Numbered from the stretch's first letter, positions 1 to 7,010 are shown. The stretch is DNA of 12,361 nt from Geobacter sp. (GCA_027346925.1 DAIERH010000052.1:1-12361); one strand, 5' to 3'. The notes: generated from the sequence alone by a model not told the origin. Numbers and translations are program-made.

Positions 1-173
1 ACCTTCAGGCTGGCCTCCATGAGCCGCGCCCGGCGGCGCTGGGCCGCAACCGCGGCGTTCATCTGCTCCAAAGCCTTACGCACATAGGCGGCTCGGGGGA
101 TGTGCAACTGCTCGGCAGAGGTGTCTACCTCATGCAGTAAGTCATCAGGGAGTCGTAACGAAAGCGTAGTCAT
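1..173 (-). CDS. Ribbon-helix-helix (CopG/antitoxin-like) protein, 3'-truncated by window edge
   Basis: I see an open frame of 57 codons that starts at ATG 173 and continues off the left edge without a stop. The N-terminus (TTLSLRLPDDLLHEVD) has the alternating polar/hydrophobic strand of a ribbon-helix-helix protein at about residues 2-8. A first helix follows at about 9-22 and a second at about 28-43 (PRAAYVRKALEQMN), and then an Ala/Arg-rich helix begins. Such proteins bind DNA as dimers through the paired strands, and many are antitoxins that repress their own operon. A good ribosome-binding sequence (AAAGGA) sits 8-9 bases upstream, and a near-consensus promoter lies between this gene and selB. 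Those two signals decide the start. The context suggests an independently transcribed small module, probably an antitoxin gene with a toxin partner to the left. That partner is outside the window, so the antitoxin role is inference. It could instead be a solitary CopG-type regulator. Confidence 0.8.
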   Translation of the reverse strand, partial: MTTLSLRLPDDLLHEVDTSAEQLHIPRAAYVRKALEQMNAAVAAQRRRARLMEASLK

Positions 174-189
174 GTGTGTGTTCCTTTCT

Positions 190-208
190 GTATTACATAT
201 TAAAATAC
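190..208. promoter_or_regulatory. Possible operator: imperfect palindrome over the -10/start region
   Basis: The 19 bases at 190-208 form an imperfect inverted repeat with outer arms GTATT and AATAC, about 6 of 8 positions matching per arm. It overlaps the -10 box and the predicted transcription start. Ribbon-helix-helix antitoxins usually bind such repeats to repress themselves, so this is a plausible autoregulatory site. AT-rich sequence yields palindromes by chance, so this remains a guess. Confidence 0.3.
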
Positions 209-233
209 TAGAACAACCACACCTCGCTGTCAA
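205..233 (-). promoter_or_regulatory. Sigma70-type promoter for the ribbon-helix-helix gene
   Basis: Read on the minus strand there is a perfect -35 box TTGACA (228-233), a 17-base spacer and a -10 box TAGTAT (205-210). Transcription would start near 198, giving a leader of about 25 bases before the ATG at 173. The segment is clearly AT-rich against its GC-rich surroundings. It begins just past the selB stop codon (252-254), so the downstream gene need not depend on selB transcription. It is the best promoter match I see in the window. Confidence 0.75.
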
Positions 234-251
234 TCACTCTTATCTCTGTTG

Positions 252-2162
252 TCACTTCCTTCGCAGCACCCGCTTGTCCCCCACCCGGATGGTGACCTTC
301 TCGCTGTCGAAGTGCTCCAACAGCGGTATCAGGAACTTGCGCGACAGGCCGGTCAGGTCGCGGTATTCGGGGGGGGTGATCTCCCCCTTCTCCCGCAGGC
401 GGGTCAGCAGTTTCTCCCGCAGGCCGTCCAGTGCCTCCGCCCCGTAGAACAGGTCGGCGGAGATGCGTACCACCTGCCCGGCTCTGGTCAATAGCGCCAG
501 GTTGTCGCGGACAGTCTTCTCGTCGCAGCGGAAACGCTCCATGACCTCCTTGACCGTTGGGGGTTCGATCCCTTTTTCCCGGAGGAAGGCGGCGATCCCG
601 CCACCCAGGCCGTCGTCCGGCGCGGCCTTCCGCGCCGCCTGCCCGGCCGGCCTGACGATCTCCCGGTCGGGGACAACGTGGCCGTCCCGCTCCAGCGAGG
701 CCAGGAGCGGGGTGAAGAAGCGCTGGTCGCTCCGTTTCGGCAGGCGCGTCTTCAACTCCTCCTTTCCCATCCCCTCCTTGAGCGGGTTGGCTGCAAGATA
801 CGCCGCCAGCTCCTCCAGCATCCCCCGCTTGAGCGTCTCAACCGCCTCCCGTGCCAGGAATATGCGCGGCTCGCGGGTCATCTGCTGCGCCTCCCCCGAG
901 GCGAGCAGGGCCGACAGGGCCGCGTCGGCGGCCTTGCGGGGGATGCCGCAGCGGAGCAGGATCTCCTCGAAGGTGACGCCGGAGAGGAGGCTCTGGGAGA
1001 TGATCAGGCTGATGGCGGCCTGGTGCTCGTCGCCCCCCAACGCCTCCAGCAACCGCAAAGCCTCGCTGCTCCTGCGCCGCCGCCGGGGAGGGAAGGGGTC
1101 GAGCACCACGCCCCCCCCAACGGTGGTTGCGGGCGAGGAGATCCGCAGGATGTAGCTGTCCCCGGAGAGGAGCAGCGCCGGGGCCTTCAGCCGCAGCTGC
1201 ACATGGGCACTCTCCCCCGGTTGCAACGTGTCGCGGTCCAGGAGGATCACCTGGGCCGGCACCTCGTAGGTAGCGGAATGGAGGCGCAGCGTGGCACGGT
1301 GCTTCAATTGGCGGGGGGCCGAGGCCAGATAGTCGAGGCGTGCGTCCACCGCCCGGGTGGCCCGGAACACCCCCCGGGGTGCCGCCACGTCGCCCCGCCG
1401 CACCTGGTCCAGGTCGATCCCCTGCAGATTCACCGCCAGGCGCTGGCCGGCCAGCCCTTTCTCAACCTTGGCGCCATGGGCCTGGATGCCGCGCACCTTG
1501 CCCTCCCGGCCCGATGGGAGCAGCTCCAACTCATCCCCCACGCGGATCTCGCCGGAGAGGAGTGTGCCGGTCACCACCGTACCGAAGCCGGCCACGGTAA
1601 AGACCCGGTCCACCGGCAGGCGGAAGTAACCCTCGCGCCGCTTCTCCGCCGCATCCTCAGCCAGCCGCGCCAACTGCCGCCGCAACTCGTCCAGTCCTTC
1701 GCCGCTGCGGGAGGAGACCGCCACGATGGGGGCCTGCTCCAGGAAACTGCCGGCCGTGAACTCGCGCACCTCCTCGGTCACCAGGGCCAGCCAGTCCGGG
1801 TCCACCATGTCGGCCTTGGTGAGGGCCACCAGCCCGTTCTTGACCCCCAGGAGGCGCAGGATGTCCAAATGCTCCCGCGTCTGGGGCATGACCCCCTCGT
1901 CGGCCGCGATCACCAGCATGACCATATCCATTCCGCCCACGCCGGCCACCATGGTGCGTACGAACCGCTCGTGCCCCGGCACATCGACGATGCCGAAACG
2001 GATGCCCCCCGGCAGGTCCAGATGGGCAAAGCCCAGTTCGATGGTGATGCCGCGCGCCTTCTCCTCCTTGAGGCGGTCGGTGTCGATACCGGTCAGGGCC
2101 CTGACCAGCGAGGTCTTGCCGTGGTCGATATGTCCGGCTGTGCCGAGGATGAGGTGTTTCAT
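252..2162 (-). CDS. selB: Selenocysteine-specific translation elongation factor SelB
   Basis: SelB is the GTPase that carries selenocysteyl-tRNA to the ribosome at UGA codons marked by a SECIS hairpin. The 636-residue protein has a full N-terminal G domain: GHIDHGKT (10-17, P-loop), the switch I threonine in ARGIT (36-40), DVPGH (60-64), and TKAD (115-118, the SelB form of NKxD). The start of the beta-barrel domain II (RVFTVAGFGTVVTGT, about 186-200) follows, then domain III, and a C-terminal half from about 380 made of winged-helix repeats that bind the SECIS RNA. Length is normal for the family. The ATG at 2162 directly follows the TGA of the response regulator gene, and its AAAGGA ribosome site lies inside that gene's last codons, so translation is probably coupled. 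Two runs of eight identical G/C bases occur within the gene but the frame is intact. No selA or tRNA-Sec gene is visible here. Confidence 0.97.
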   Translation of the reverse strand: MKHLILGTAGHIDHGKTSLVRALTGIDTDRLKEEKARGITIELGFAHLDLPGGIRFGIVDVPGHERFVRTMVAGVGGMDMVMLVIAADEGVMPQTREHLDILRLLGVKNGLVALTKADMVDPDWLALVTEEVREFTAGSFLEQAPIVAVSSRSGEGLDELRRQLARLAEDAAEKRREGYFRLPVDRVFTVAGFGTVVTGTLLSGEIRVGDELELLPSGREGKVRGIQAHGAKVEKGLAGQRLAVNLQGIDLDQVRRGDVAAPRGVFRATRAVDARLDYLASAPRQLKHRATLRLHSATYEVPAQVILLDRDTLQPGESAHVQLRLKAPALLLSGDSYILRISSPATTVGGGVVLDPFPPRRRRRSSEALRLLEALGGDEHQAAISLIISQSLLSGVTFEEILLRCGIPRKAADAALSALLASGEAQQMTREPRIFLAREAVETLKRGMLEELAAYLAANPLKEGMGKEELKTRLPKRSDQRFFTPLLASLERDGHVVPDREIVRPAGQAARKAAPDDGLGGGIAAFLREKGIEPPTVKEVMERFRCDEKTVRDNLALLTRAGQVVRISADLFYGAEALDGLREKLLTRLREKGEITPPEYRDLTGLSRKFLIPLLEHFDSEKVTIRVGDKRVLRRK

Positions 2163-2870
2163 TCAGGTTCCTTTGCGGCTGAAGCGGTACCCCACCCCGC
2201 GCACGGTCTGGAAGTGGACCGGTTTGCCCGGGTCGGGCTCGAAGTAGCGCCGCAGGCGGACGATGAAGTTGTCCAGGGTACGGGTCTCGGTGTCCGAGGT
2301 ATAGCCCCAGACCGACTGGAGCAGTTCCCCGCGCGGGATGATCTCCCCCTCCTTCTGGAAGAAAAGAGCCAGGACGCGCACCTCCATCTCGGTCAGGTCG
2401 ATCTCCCCCTGGGCCGTCCTGGCCCGGTAGGAGAGCAGGAATACCTCGTTGTCTCCGAAACGGTAGGCCTCTTCCACCGGCTCCGGGCGATACCACGAAG
2501 AGCGGCGCAGCATCCCCTTGACCCGCAGCAGGAATTCCACGAGGTTGAACGGTTTGGTGAGGTAGTCGTCGGCGCCGTTTTCCAACCCTTCGACCCGGTC
2601 GGTATCCTCGGAGCGGGCGGTGAGCATGAGCAGTGGCACGCGGGGGTCCAGCCGGCGCACGGCACGGCAGACCTGGAAACCGTCCATGCCGGGGAGCATG
2701 ACATCCAGGATGATCAGGTCGAAATGCTCCACTTCCAGGGCTTTCAGCGCCATTTCACCCGATTCGAAATGGCTGACGCGGCACCCCTCCTGTTCCAGGT
2801 TGAAGCAGATGCCTCGCGCCAGGTGGATCTCGTCTTCCACCAGCATGATGTGGGGTTTGTCAGTGTCCAT
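2163..2870 (-). CDS. OmpR/PhoB-family response regulator
   Basis: This is the DNA-binding half of a two-component system, with 235 residues from the chosen start. The receiver domain (about 6-120) has the acidic pair E12/D13, the phosphoacceptor D56 in LIILDVMLPG, T84 and K106 in LTKPF. A winged-helix OmpR-type domain follows (about 135-232), with the recognition segment LDNFIVRLRRYF and the closing hairpin TVRGVGYRF. I chose the ATG at 2870 because CGGAG lies five bases upstream and the receiver fold begins at once. The frame stays open 28 codons further upstream, but that part is low-complexity intergenic repeat and looks non-coding. The kinase gene ends 85 bases upstream, and selB begins immediately after the stop. 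Targets are not evident from the sequence. Confidence 0.95.
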   Translation of the reverse strand: MDTDKPHIMLVEDEIHLARGICFNLEQEGCRVSHFESGEMALKALEVEHFDLIILDVMLPGMDGFQVCRAVRRLDPRVPLLMLTARSEDTDRVEGLENGADDYLTKPFNLVEFLLRVKGMLRRSSWYRPEPVEEAYRFGDNEVFLLSYRARTAQGEIDLTEMEVRVLALFFQKEGEIIPRGELLQSVWGYTSDTETRTLDNFIVRLRRYFEPDPGKPVHFQTVRGVGYRFSRKGT

Positions 2871-2876
2871 AGTTAC

Positions 2877-2911
2877 TCCGGAATCAGGAGTCAGGGGTTG
2901 GGGAATGGGAA
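2877..2911. repeat. Degenerate heptad tandem repeat between kinase and regulator genes
   Basis: Read on the plus strand, seven-base units follow each other: TCCGGAA, TCAGGAG, TCAGGGG, TTGGGGA, ATGGGAA. The middle units are nearly identical and the outer ones drift. Short heptanucleotide tandem repeats of this sort are known from intergenic regions of several bacterial phyla. It sits in the 85-base gap between two genes of one operon and its first unit overlaps the ribosome site of the regulator gene. Confidence 0.4.
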
Positions 2912-2955
2912 AACGATATGAATCCAGCGCCCCCTCCCTTGTCCCCGGTCCCAAC

Positions 2956-3891
2956 TTACGTCGTCGGCAGGGTGATGGTAACGGTGCACCCTTGGCCTAG
3001 CCCTTTGCTCTCCATGGATACGGTGCCTCCGTATCCCCTGATGATGGACTGGACGATGTACAGCCCCAGTCCGGTCCCCCGCACGTTTTCTCCGGAAGGC
3101 CGGACCCGGTAGAACATGCCGAATACCTTCCCGAGTTCTTTTTTCTCCAGCCCGCGCCCCCGGTCCTGGACCTCGAGCCGCAGCTTCGCCCCCGACCTGT
3201 GGAGCCGCACGGTGATGTCCGGGCTCTCCGGGGAGTAGAGCACGGCGTTTTCAAAGAGGTTGCGCAGCACCATGCCCATCTCTTCCGGATCGACCAGCGC
3301 CTTGCTCCCCGGCTCCACCTCCAGGGTGATGCTGCCTCCCTGGGGCAGCTTGGCCCGTTCGCGCTCGACATACTCCTCCACCAGTGCAGCGAGGTCGGTC
3401 GGACGACGGTCGGCCGGTTTGCGGCGCTGCTCCAGGCGTGCGGCCATGAGTAGGTTGTTGATCAGGTAGTGCAGCCGCTCCGTGTCGGCCAACATGGTGT
3501 CCACAAAGGCATCCAGCTTCTCCTCCGGCGGGTGGCGCAGGCGGACGGTTTCCAGGTGGAGTTGGATCGAGGCCAGGGGGGACTTGAGTTCGTGGGTCAC
3601 CTGGGAGATGATGCCCCGTTGTTGCTGGTAGAGGGCGTTCTGGCGGTTCCAGTACAGGAAGATTACGTACACCCCGGCCAGGATGACGGCCAGCATCACC
3701 AGCCCCTCGACCATGACGATCCAGTTGGAGCCTTGCCCCAGCAGTTCCGGGCGATATTTTTCCGCCAGTTCCCGGAATTGCCGGTGCTTGCCGATGAACC
3801 AGTAGATCCAGAACACCACCAGGGTGATCCATACGAGTTGGATGGCGATCATGGCCATGACCGGGTGGAATAACCTGCGGATGAGTTTCAT
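2956..3891 (-). CDS. Membrane sensor histidine kinase without HAMP domain
   Basis: This is the sensor partner of the adjacent response regulator. The 311-residue protein has two membrane helices (about 12-34 and 57-80) enclosing only about 22 residues outside the cytoplasm (EKYRPELLGQGSN region). The dimerisation/phosphoacceptor helix follows at once, with H100 in SQVTHELKSPLASIQ. The ATPase domain has the N box around N211-N215 (LRNLFENAV), the G1 box DRGRGL (243-248) and the G2 box GTGLGL (272-277). Only about 20 residues separate the second membrane helix from H100, so there is no HAMP or PAS domain. The tiny external loop argues for a signal sensed in or at the membrane, or through a partner protein. 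The ATG at 3891 has a poor ribosome site (GGAA). Its stop lies 85 bases before the regulator start, and the signal is unknown. Confidence 0.94.
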   Translation of the reverse strand: MKLIRRLFHPVMAMIAIQLVWITLVVFWIYWFIGKHRQFRELAEKYRPELLGQGSNWIVMVEGLVMLAVILAGVYVIFLYWNRQNALYQQQRGIISQVTHELKSPLASIQLHLETVRLRHPPEEKLDAFVDTMLADTERLHYLINNLLMAARLEQRRKPADRRPTDLAALVEEYVERERAKLPQGGSITLEVEPGSKALVDPEEMGMVLRNLFENAVLYSPESPDITVRLHRSGAKLRLEVQDRGRGLEKKELGKVFGMFYRVRPSGENVRGTGLGLYIVQSIIRGYGGTVSMESKGLGQGCTVTITLPTT

Positions 3892-3929
3892 GGGATGTTC
3901 CGGATGATCCGGGCCGAATTGGAAAGCAC

Positions 3930-3959
3930 GTTATACCCCCGCCACGAGAGGCTTGTCTT
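3930..3959 (-). promoter_or_regulatory. Candidate promoter for the kinase-regulator-selB operon
   Basis: On the minus strand there is a -35-like AAGACA (3954-3959), an 18-base spacer and a -10 box TATAAC (3930-3935). Transcription would begin near 3924, about 35 bases before the kinase ATG. The -10 is good and the -35 matches consensus at four of six positions. It is the only reasonable candidate in this gap. Confidence 0.4.
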
Positions 3960-3982
3960 TTGTCCGTCTGTTCTGTTATAAC
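3953..3982 (+). promoter_or_regulatory. Candidate extended -10 promoter for the small membrane protein gene
   Basis: On the plus strand there is a -35-like TTGTCT (3953-3958), an 18-base spacer, and TG-T-TATAAC with an extended -10 (TG at 3974-3975, hexamer 3977-3982). Transcription would start near 3989, leaving a leader of about 45 bases to the ATG at 4034. Its -35 box occupies almost the same bases as the -35 of the opposing promoter. Confidence 0.45.
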
Positions 3983-4033
3983 CGCAAGGCGCTGTCGGCG
4001 CAATCAGAGAGTATAGAACGTGGAGAAGAGTTC

Positions 4034-4516
4034 ATGCCCAGTTTCGACTTCAAGCGCCTTAACCGCATCATGATGATTTACCGCGTCGTCCAGGTCCTGC
4101 TGTTTTGCCTTTTTATCTTCGTCGTCTACAGGTTTCAGACGAGCTTTGCCCTGATAGGCACACCTGAAAAGTTCATTACGAGTATCAAATTCACCATCAT
4201 CATCCAGTTGCTGCTGGTGTATCCCATATACCGGCTGGCATGGCGCGACGCCGGCGTGGAGATCGATGGGTGCGTGGAAGGGCTCTCCGTCGAGATGCAG
4301 GGGGCGCTACGCAAGAAACGGCTGATCGGCGATCTCTGGAAGGTGTGCGCCATAGCCTTCTTCCTGGTCTTCGTGATGCTGGTCCCCGATGCCAGGAAGG
4401 CGCCGGGCGCTACGCAGATACTGGCAATCACCCTGTTTTCCTTCCTTATCATGTGCCTGACCTACTTCCAGTGTTTCAACCTCAGCGCTAAGAAGCGGAT
4501 GAAACAGGCGGAGTAA
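4034..4516 (+). CDS. Hypothetical four-helix inner-membrane protein
   Basis: I do not recognise this 160-residue protein. It has four likely membrane helices at about residues 13-33, 50-68, 100-118 and 127-147. A conserved-looking cytoplasmic loop (about 69-99, rich in charged residues) lies between helices two and three, and the C-terminus is basic (AKKRMKQ). Both ends should lie in the cytoplasm by the positive-inside rule. I chose ATG 4034 because GGAGAAGAG lies just upstream and the first helix follows closely. An ATG 27 codons upstream has no ribosome site and would sit across the predicted promoter. The gene is divergent from the kinase gene, and its last 29 bases overlap the 3' end of the helicase gene on the other strand. 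No signal peptide, catalytic motif or metal site is apparent. Confidence 0.8.
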   Translation: MPSFDFKRLNRIMMIYRVVQVLLFCLFIFVVYRFQTSFALIGTPEKFITSIKFTIIIQLLLVYPIYRLAWRDAGVEIDGCVEGLSVEMQGALRKKRLIGDLWKVCAIAFFLVFVMLVPDARKAPGATQILAITLFSFLIMCLTYFQCFNLSAKKRMKQAE

Positions 4517-7004
4517 AAAACTCCTCCATCCTTTTGAACACCTCCCCCGAATCCCCCGTCACCAGCGGCGTGTCCGGCAGGGACCGCAGGAAGGTCCTGC
4601 CGTACCCCTTGGTGGTCACCCGCCGGTCCAGGATCAGGACCGCGCCCCGGTCGTCGCGGCTGCGGATCAGCCGGCCGAACCCCTGACGGAACTTTATCAC
4701 CGCCTGGGGCACCGAGAACTCCCGGAACGGATCGCCGCCTTTAGCCTGGATCTGCTCGGCCCGGGCCTGCTGCACCGGTTCGGTCGGCACCTGGAAGGGG
4801 AGCCGGGAGATGATCACCAGCCGCAGGGCATCCCCTTTCACATCCACCCCCTCCCAGAACGAGTCGGTGCCGAACAGCACGGCGTTGTGTTCCGTGCGGA
4901 AACGCGCCAAAAGGGCATGGCGGCCGGTTTCCCCCTGTTTCAGCGCCGTCAGTCCCAACCGCGCCAGGTCAGGGGCCAGGCTGGAGTAGACCTTGTTCAG
5001 CAGGTCATAGGAGGTGAACAGGACAAAGGCCCCGCCCCGGGCGATGGTCACGGCCCGCAGGATCCGCTCCTCCAGTGCCTGGCGGAAGCCGGGTGCGGAC
5101 GGTTCCGGCATGTCCTCCGGCACGGCCACGAAGACCTGGGAGGCGTAGTCGAAGGGGGAGGCCAGGCGCAGTTCGGTCAGCCGCTCCTTCGGCAGCAGGC
5201 CGAAGCCGGTCCGCTCCTTCAGGTAGGCGAAGTCGCCCCCAACGGTCAGGGTCGCCGAGGTGACTATGATGGTCTTGATCCGGTCCAGGATGGTCTCCTT
5301 GACCTGGCCGGAGATGTCCAGCGGCGCGGCGCAGAGCCTGGCCTGCACCCCGCGCGAACCGCGGCTGGTTTCCATCCAGCGGCAGTACCCCTCGGCAGAG
5401 GCCGAGAAGAACTGCAGGCCGTCGGCCATGGCCTGGAGCCGCCCCTCGATGCCGCCCGTGTCCAGCAGCTGGTCGGCCAACTTTTCCCGCAACCGGTCCG
5501 GCAGGTCCTCACTGCGGCGCAGCAAGCTGCGCAGGGCCTGTGTGTAGTCGTTCAACCCATCGGCCAGGCTGTGCAGGCGCTGGCGGCATTCCTGCCAGAA
5601 GGCGCCCTGCTCCACCGGCGGGGTGATGCGCAGCTTCTGTTCCCGTCCCGTCCCATTGCCCGTCTCCTGCTCCAGGGTCAGGGCCAGCCAGTCCATGGTC
5701 TGCTCGGTCAGGTGACCCAGGTCCGCGGCCTTGGGGAGCAGGTGGCTCTCCAGCAGGGCCGACAGTTCGGTGTAGAGCGCCTCCATGCTGTCGGGCAGAT
5801 CGCGGGCCAGACGGGTGGAGATGATGGTCAGCAGTCCGGCCCGGCCGGCCTTCTGGGGCACCAGGCGATGCAACTGCTTGAGGATGGCCCCCCGGCTGAT
5901 GACCAGGGAAAGGTGACTGGTGGCCACATCCTCCAGGTGGTGTCCCTCGTCGAAGATGAGGCGTGAAAAGGGGGGGAGGATGGCGGTGGCGTCGTAGCCG
6001 GTCTCGCGGCGCAGCACGATGTCCGAAAGGAGCAGGGCGTGATTGACCACCAGCACCCGGGCGGCCGAGGCGTCGCGCCGGGCGCGGTAGAAGAAGCAGC
6101 GGCCGAAGTGTTTGCAGCGGGAGCGGCCGCACTGGTCGGCCTCGCAGCAGACTTCCTCCCAGGCGGCGTGGCGGGGGGTGAAGGAAAGGTCGCTCCTGCA
6201 GCCGTTCTGGCAGCTTTTGCTCCACTCGATGATGGCGGTCAACTCCGCCGCCGATTCGTCCGGGAACAGGGAGGGCTCGGCCTCGGCGTTCTCCAGCTTG
6301 CGCAGGCAGGCATAATTGCTCCGTCCCTTGACCAGGGCCGCTTTGAAGTCCACCGCGGAGTTTTTGGCCAGGAAGGGGAGGTCCTTCTTGATCAGCTGTT
6401 CCTGGAGATTGATGGTGTTGGTGGAGACCACCACCCGCTGGTTGTTGCGCACAGCCCAGAGGATGGCCGGCACCAGGTAGGCCAGGGACTTGCCGGTGCC
6501 GGTGCCTGCCTCCACCAGGGCCACCCGGTCGTGGTTGAAGGCCTCGGCCACGTTGAGGGCCATGCGCACCTGTTCGTCACGCTGCTCATACCCCTTGAGG
6601 TTGGCCATCATGCCGTCACCGGCAAAGACGCGGCCGATCTCTTCCAGGGAGAGCAACTCCCCCTTTTGCTCGGTAAAGGGGGAGACCACCTGGTAACAGC
6701 GGGTGCAGCCATTGTCCACGATGGAAAAGCCGATCCCCTGGTTGCCGGCCACCGAGGCGATGTCCATGTCGGCCGGCGAGGGGGTGAGGTCGCCGGAGGG
6801 ATGGTTGTGGATGACCACGTCGCCGCACGCGGCCCTGGTGATGATGGCCGGCACTGCCTGCCTGTTGCCGCGGGCGATGGCCTCCACCTCCCAGACGATC
6901 CCCTCCACATTGGTGCGGCCGATGAAGAACACCTCGTTGCCGCCGGCCGCCTCGATTTCGTGGCGCATCAGGAGCAGGGCATCATCGGTGAACTGTTTAT
7001 GCAT
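4488..7004 (-). CDS. DinG-type Fe-S helicase with N-terminal JAMM (RadC/JAB-like) domain
   Basis: The 838-residue protein joins two domains. Residues 1-125 form a JAMM metallopeptidase-like domain. E24 sits in the first strand, and H66-x-H68-x7-S76-x2-D79 (IHNHPSGDLTPSPAD) is an exact zinc-site motif. From about 138 it is a superfamily 2 XPD/DinG helicase. The helicase has Walker A GTGTGKS (167-173), the DEGH box (352-355), SATL (583-586), and the motif VI-like QGFGRLIR (774-781). Four cysteines, C233, C292, C297 and C303, have the C-x4-C-x5-C spacing of the DinG iron-sulfur cluster, with extra cysteines at 265, 269, 286 and 287. DinG unwinds DNA 5'-3' using ATP, including R-loops and damaged forks. 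The JAMM domain may be catalytic or may only bind partners. ATG 7004 has GAGAAG upstream and lies six bases after the second CHR gene. The ordinary dinG symbol does not fully fit because of the fusion. Confidence 0.93.
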   Translation of the reverse strand: MHKQFTDDALLLMRHEIEAAGGNEVFFIGRTNVEGIVWEVEAIARGNRQAVPAIITRAACGDVVIHNHPSGDLTPSPADMDIASVAGNQGIGFSIVDNGCTRCYQVVSPFTEQKGELLSLEEIGRVFAGDGMMANLKGYEQRDEQVRMALNVAEAFNHDRVALVEAGTGTGKSLAYLVPAILWAVRNNQRVVVSTNTINLQEQLIKKDLPFLAKNSAVDFKAALVKGRSNYACLRKLENAEAEPSLFPDESAAELTAIIEWSKSCQNGCRSDLSFTPRHAAWEEVCCEADQCGRSRCKHFGRCFFYRARRDASAARVLVVNHALLLSDIVLRRETGYDATAILPPFSRLIFDEGHHLEDVATSHLSLVISRGAILKQLHRLVPQKAGRAGLLTIISTRLARDLPDSMEALYTELSALLESHLLPKAADLGHLTEQTMDWLALTLEQETGNGTGREQKLRITPPVEQGAFWQECRQRLHSLADGLNDYTQALRSLLRRSEDLPDRLREKLADQLLDTGGIEGRLQAMADGLQFFSASAEGYCRWMETSRGSRGVQARLCAAPLDISGQVKETILDRIKTIIVTSATLTVGGDFAYLKERTGFGLLPKERLTELRLASPFDYASQVFVAVPEDMPEPSAPGFRQALEERILRAVTIARGGAFVLFTSYDLLNKVYSSLAPDLARLGLTALKQGETGRHALLARFRTEHNAVLFGTDSFWEGVDVKGDALRLVIISRLPFQVPTEPVQQARAEQIQAKGGDPFREFSVPQAVIKFRQGFGRLIRSRDDRGAVLILDRRVTTKGYGRTFLRSLPDTPLVTGDSGEVFKRMEEFFTPPVSSAS

Positions 7005-7010
7005 GGCTTC

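Noticed and set aside
370..388. G-run/C-run hairpin near the selB 3' end as terminator
   Set aside because: It lies more than 100 bases inside the coding sequence and has no T-run. The codons are those of the last winged-helix domain.
1111..1118. Run of eight C (and eight G at 369-376) within selB as a frameshift or phase-variation site
   Set aside because: The reading frame is intact through both, and such runs are common in GC-rich coding sequence. There is no sign of a programmed shift.
678..2921. 747-codon plus-strand open frame across selB and the response regulator
   Set aside because: It is antisense to two genes with full sets of family motifs. Its product is rich in Gln, His, Gly and Pro in a way typical of the reverse strand of GC-rich genes, and no domain is recognisable.
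2871..2954. Upstream extension of the response regulator start to 2954
   Set aside because: The added 28 residues are encoded by repeat-like intergenic sequence, and the inner ATG at 2870 has a proper ribosome site right before the receiver fold.
252..3891. tRNA-Sec gene, SECIS element or in-frame UGA selenocysteine codon near selB
   Set aside because: I looked for a long-variable-arm tRNA and for genes continuing past TGA, and saw none in the window.
3953..4033. Upstream extension of the four-helix protein to ATG 3953
   Set aside because: No ribosome site is present, and the segment coincides with the predicted promoter. GGAGAAGAG supports ATG 4034.
4510..4524. Small hairpin GGAGT-AAAAA-ACTCC at the convergent gene ends
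   Set aside because: The stem is only five pairs, with the A/T run in the loop and not behind it. It is too weak to call a terminator.
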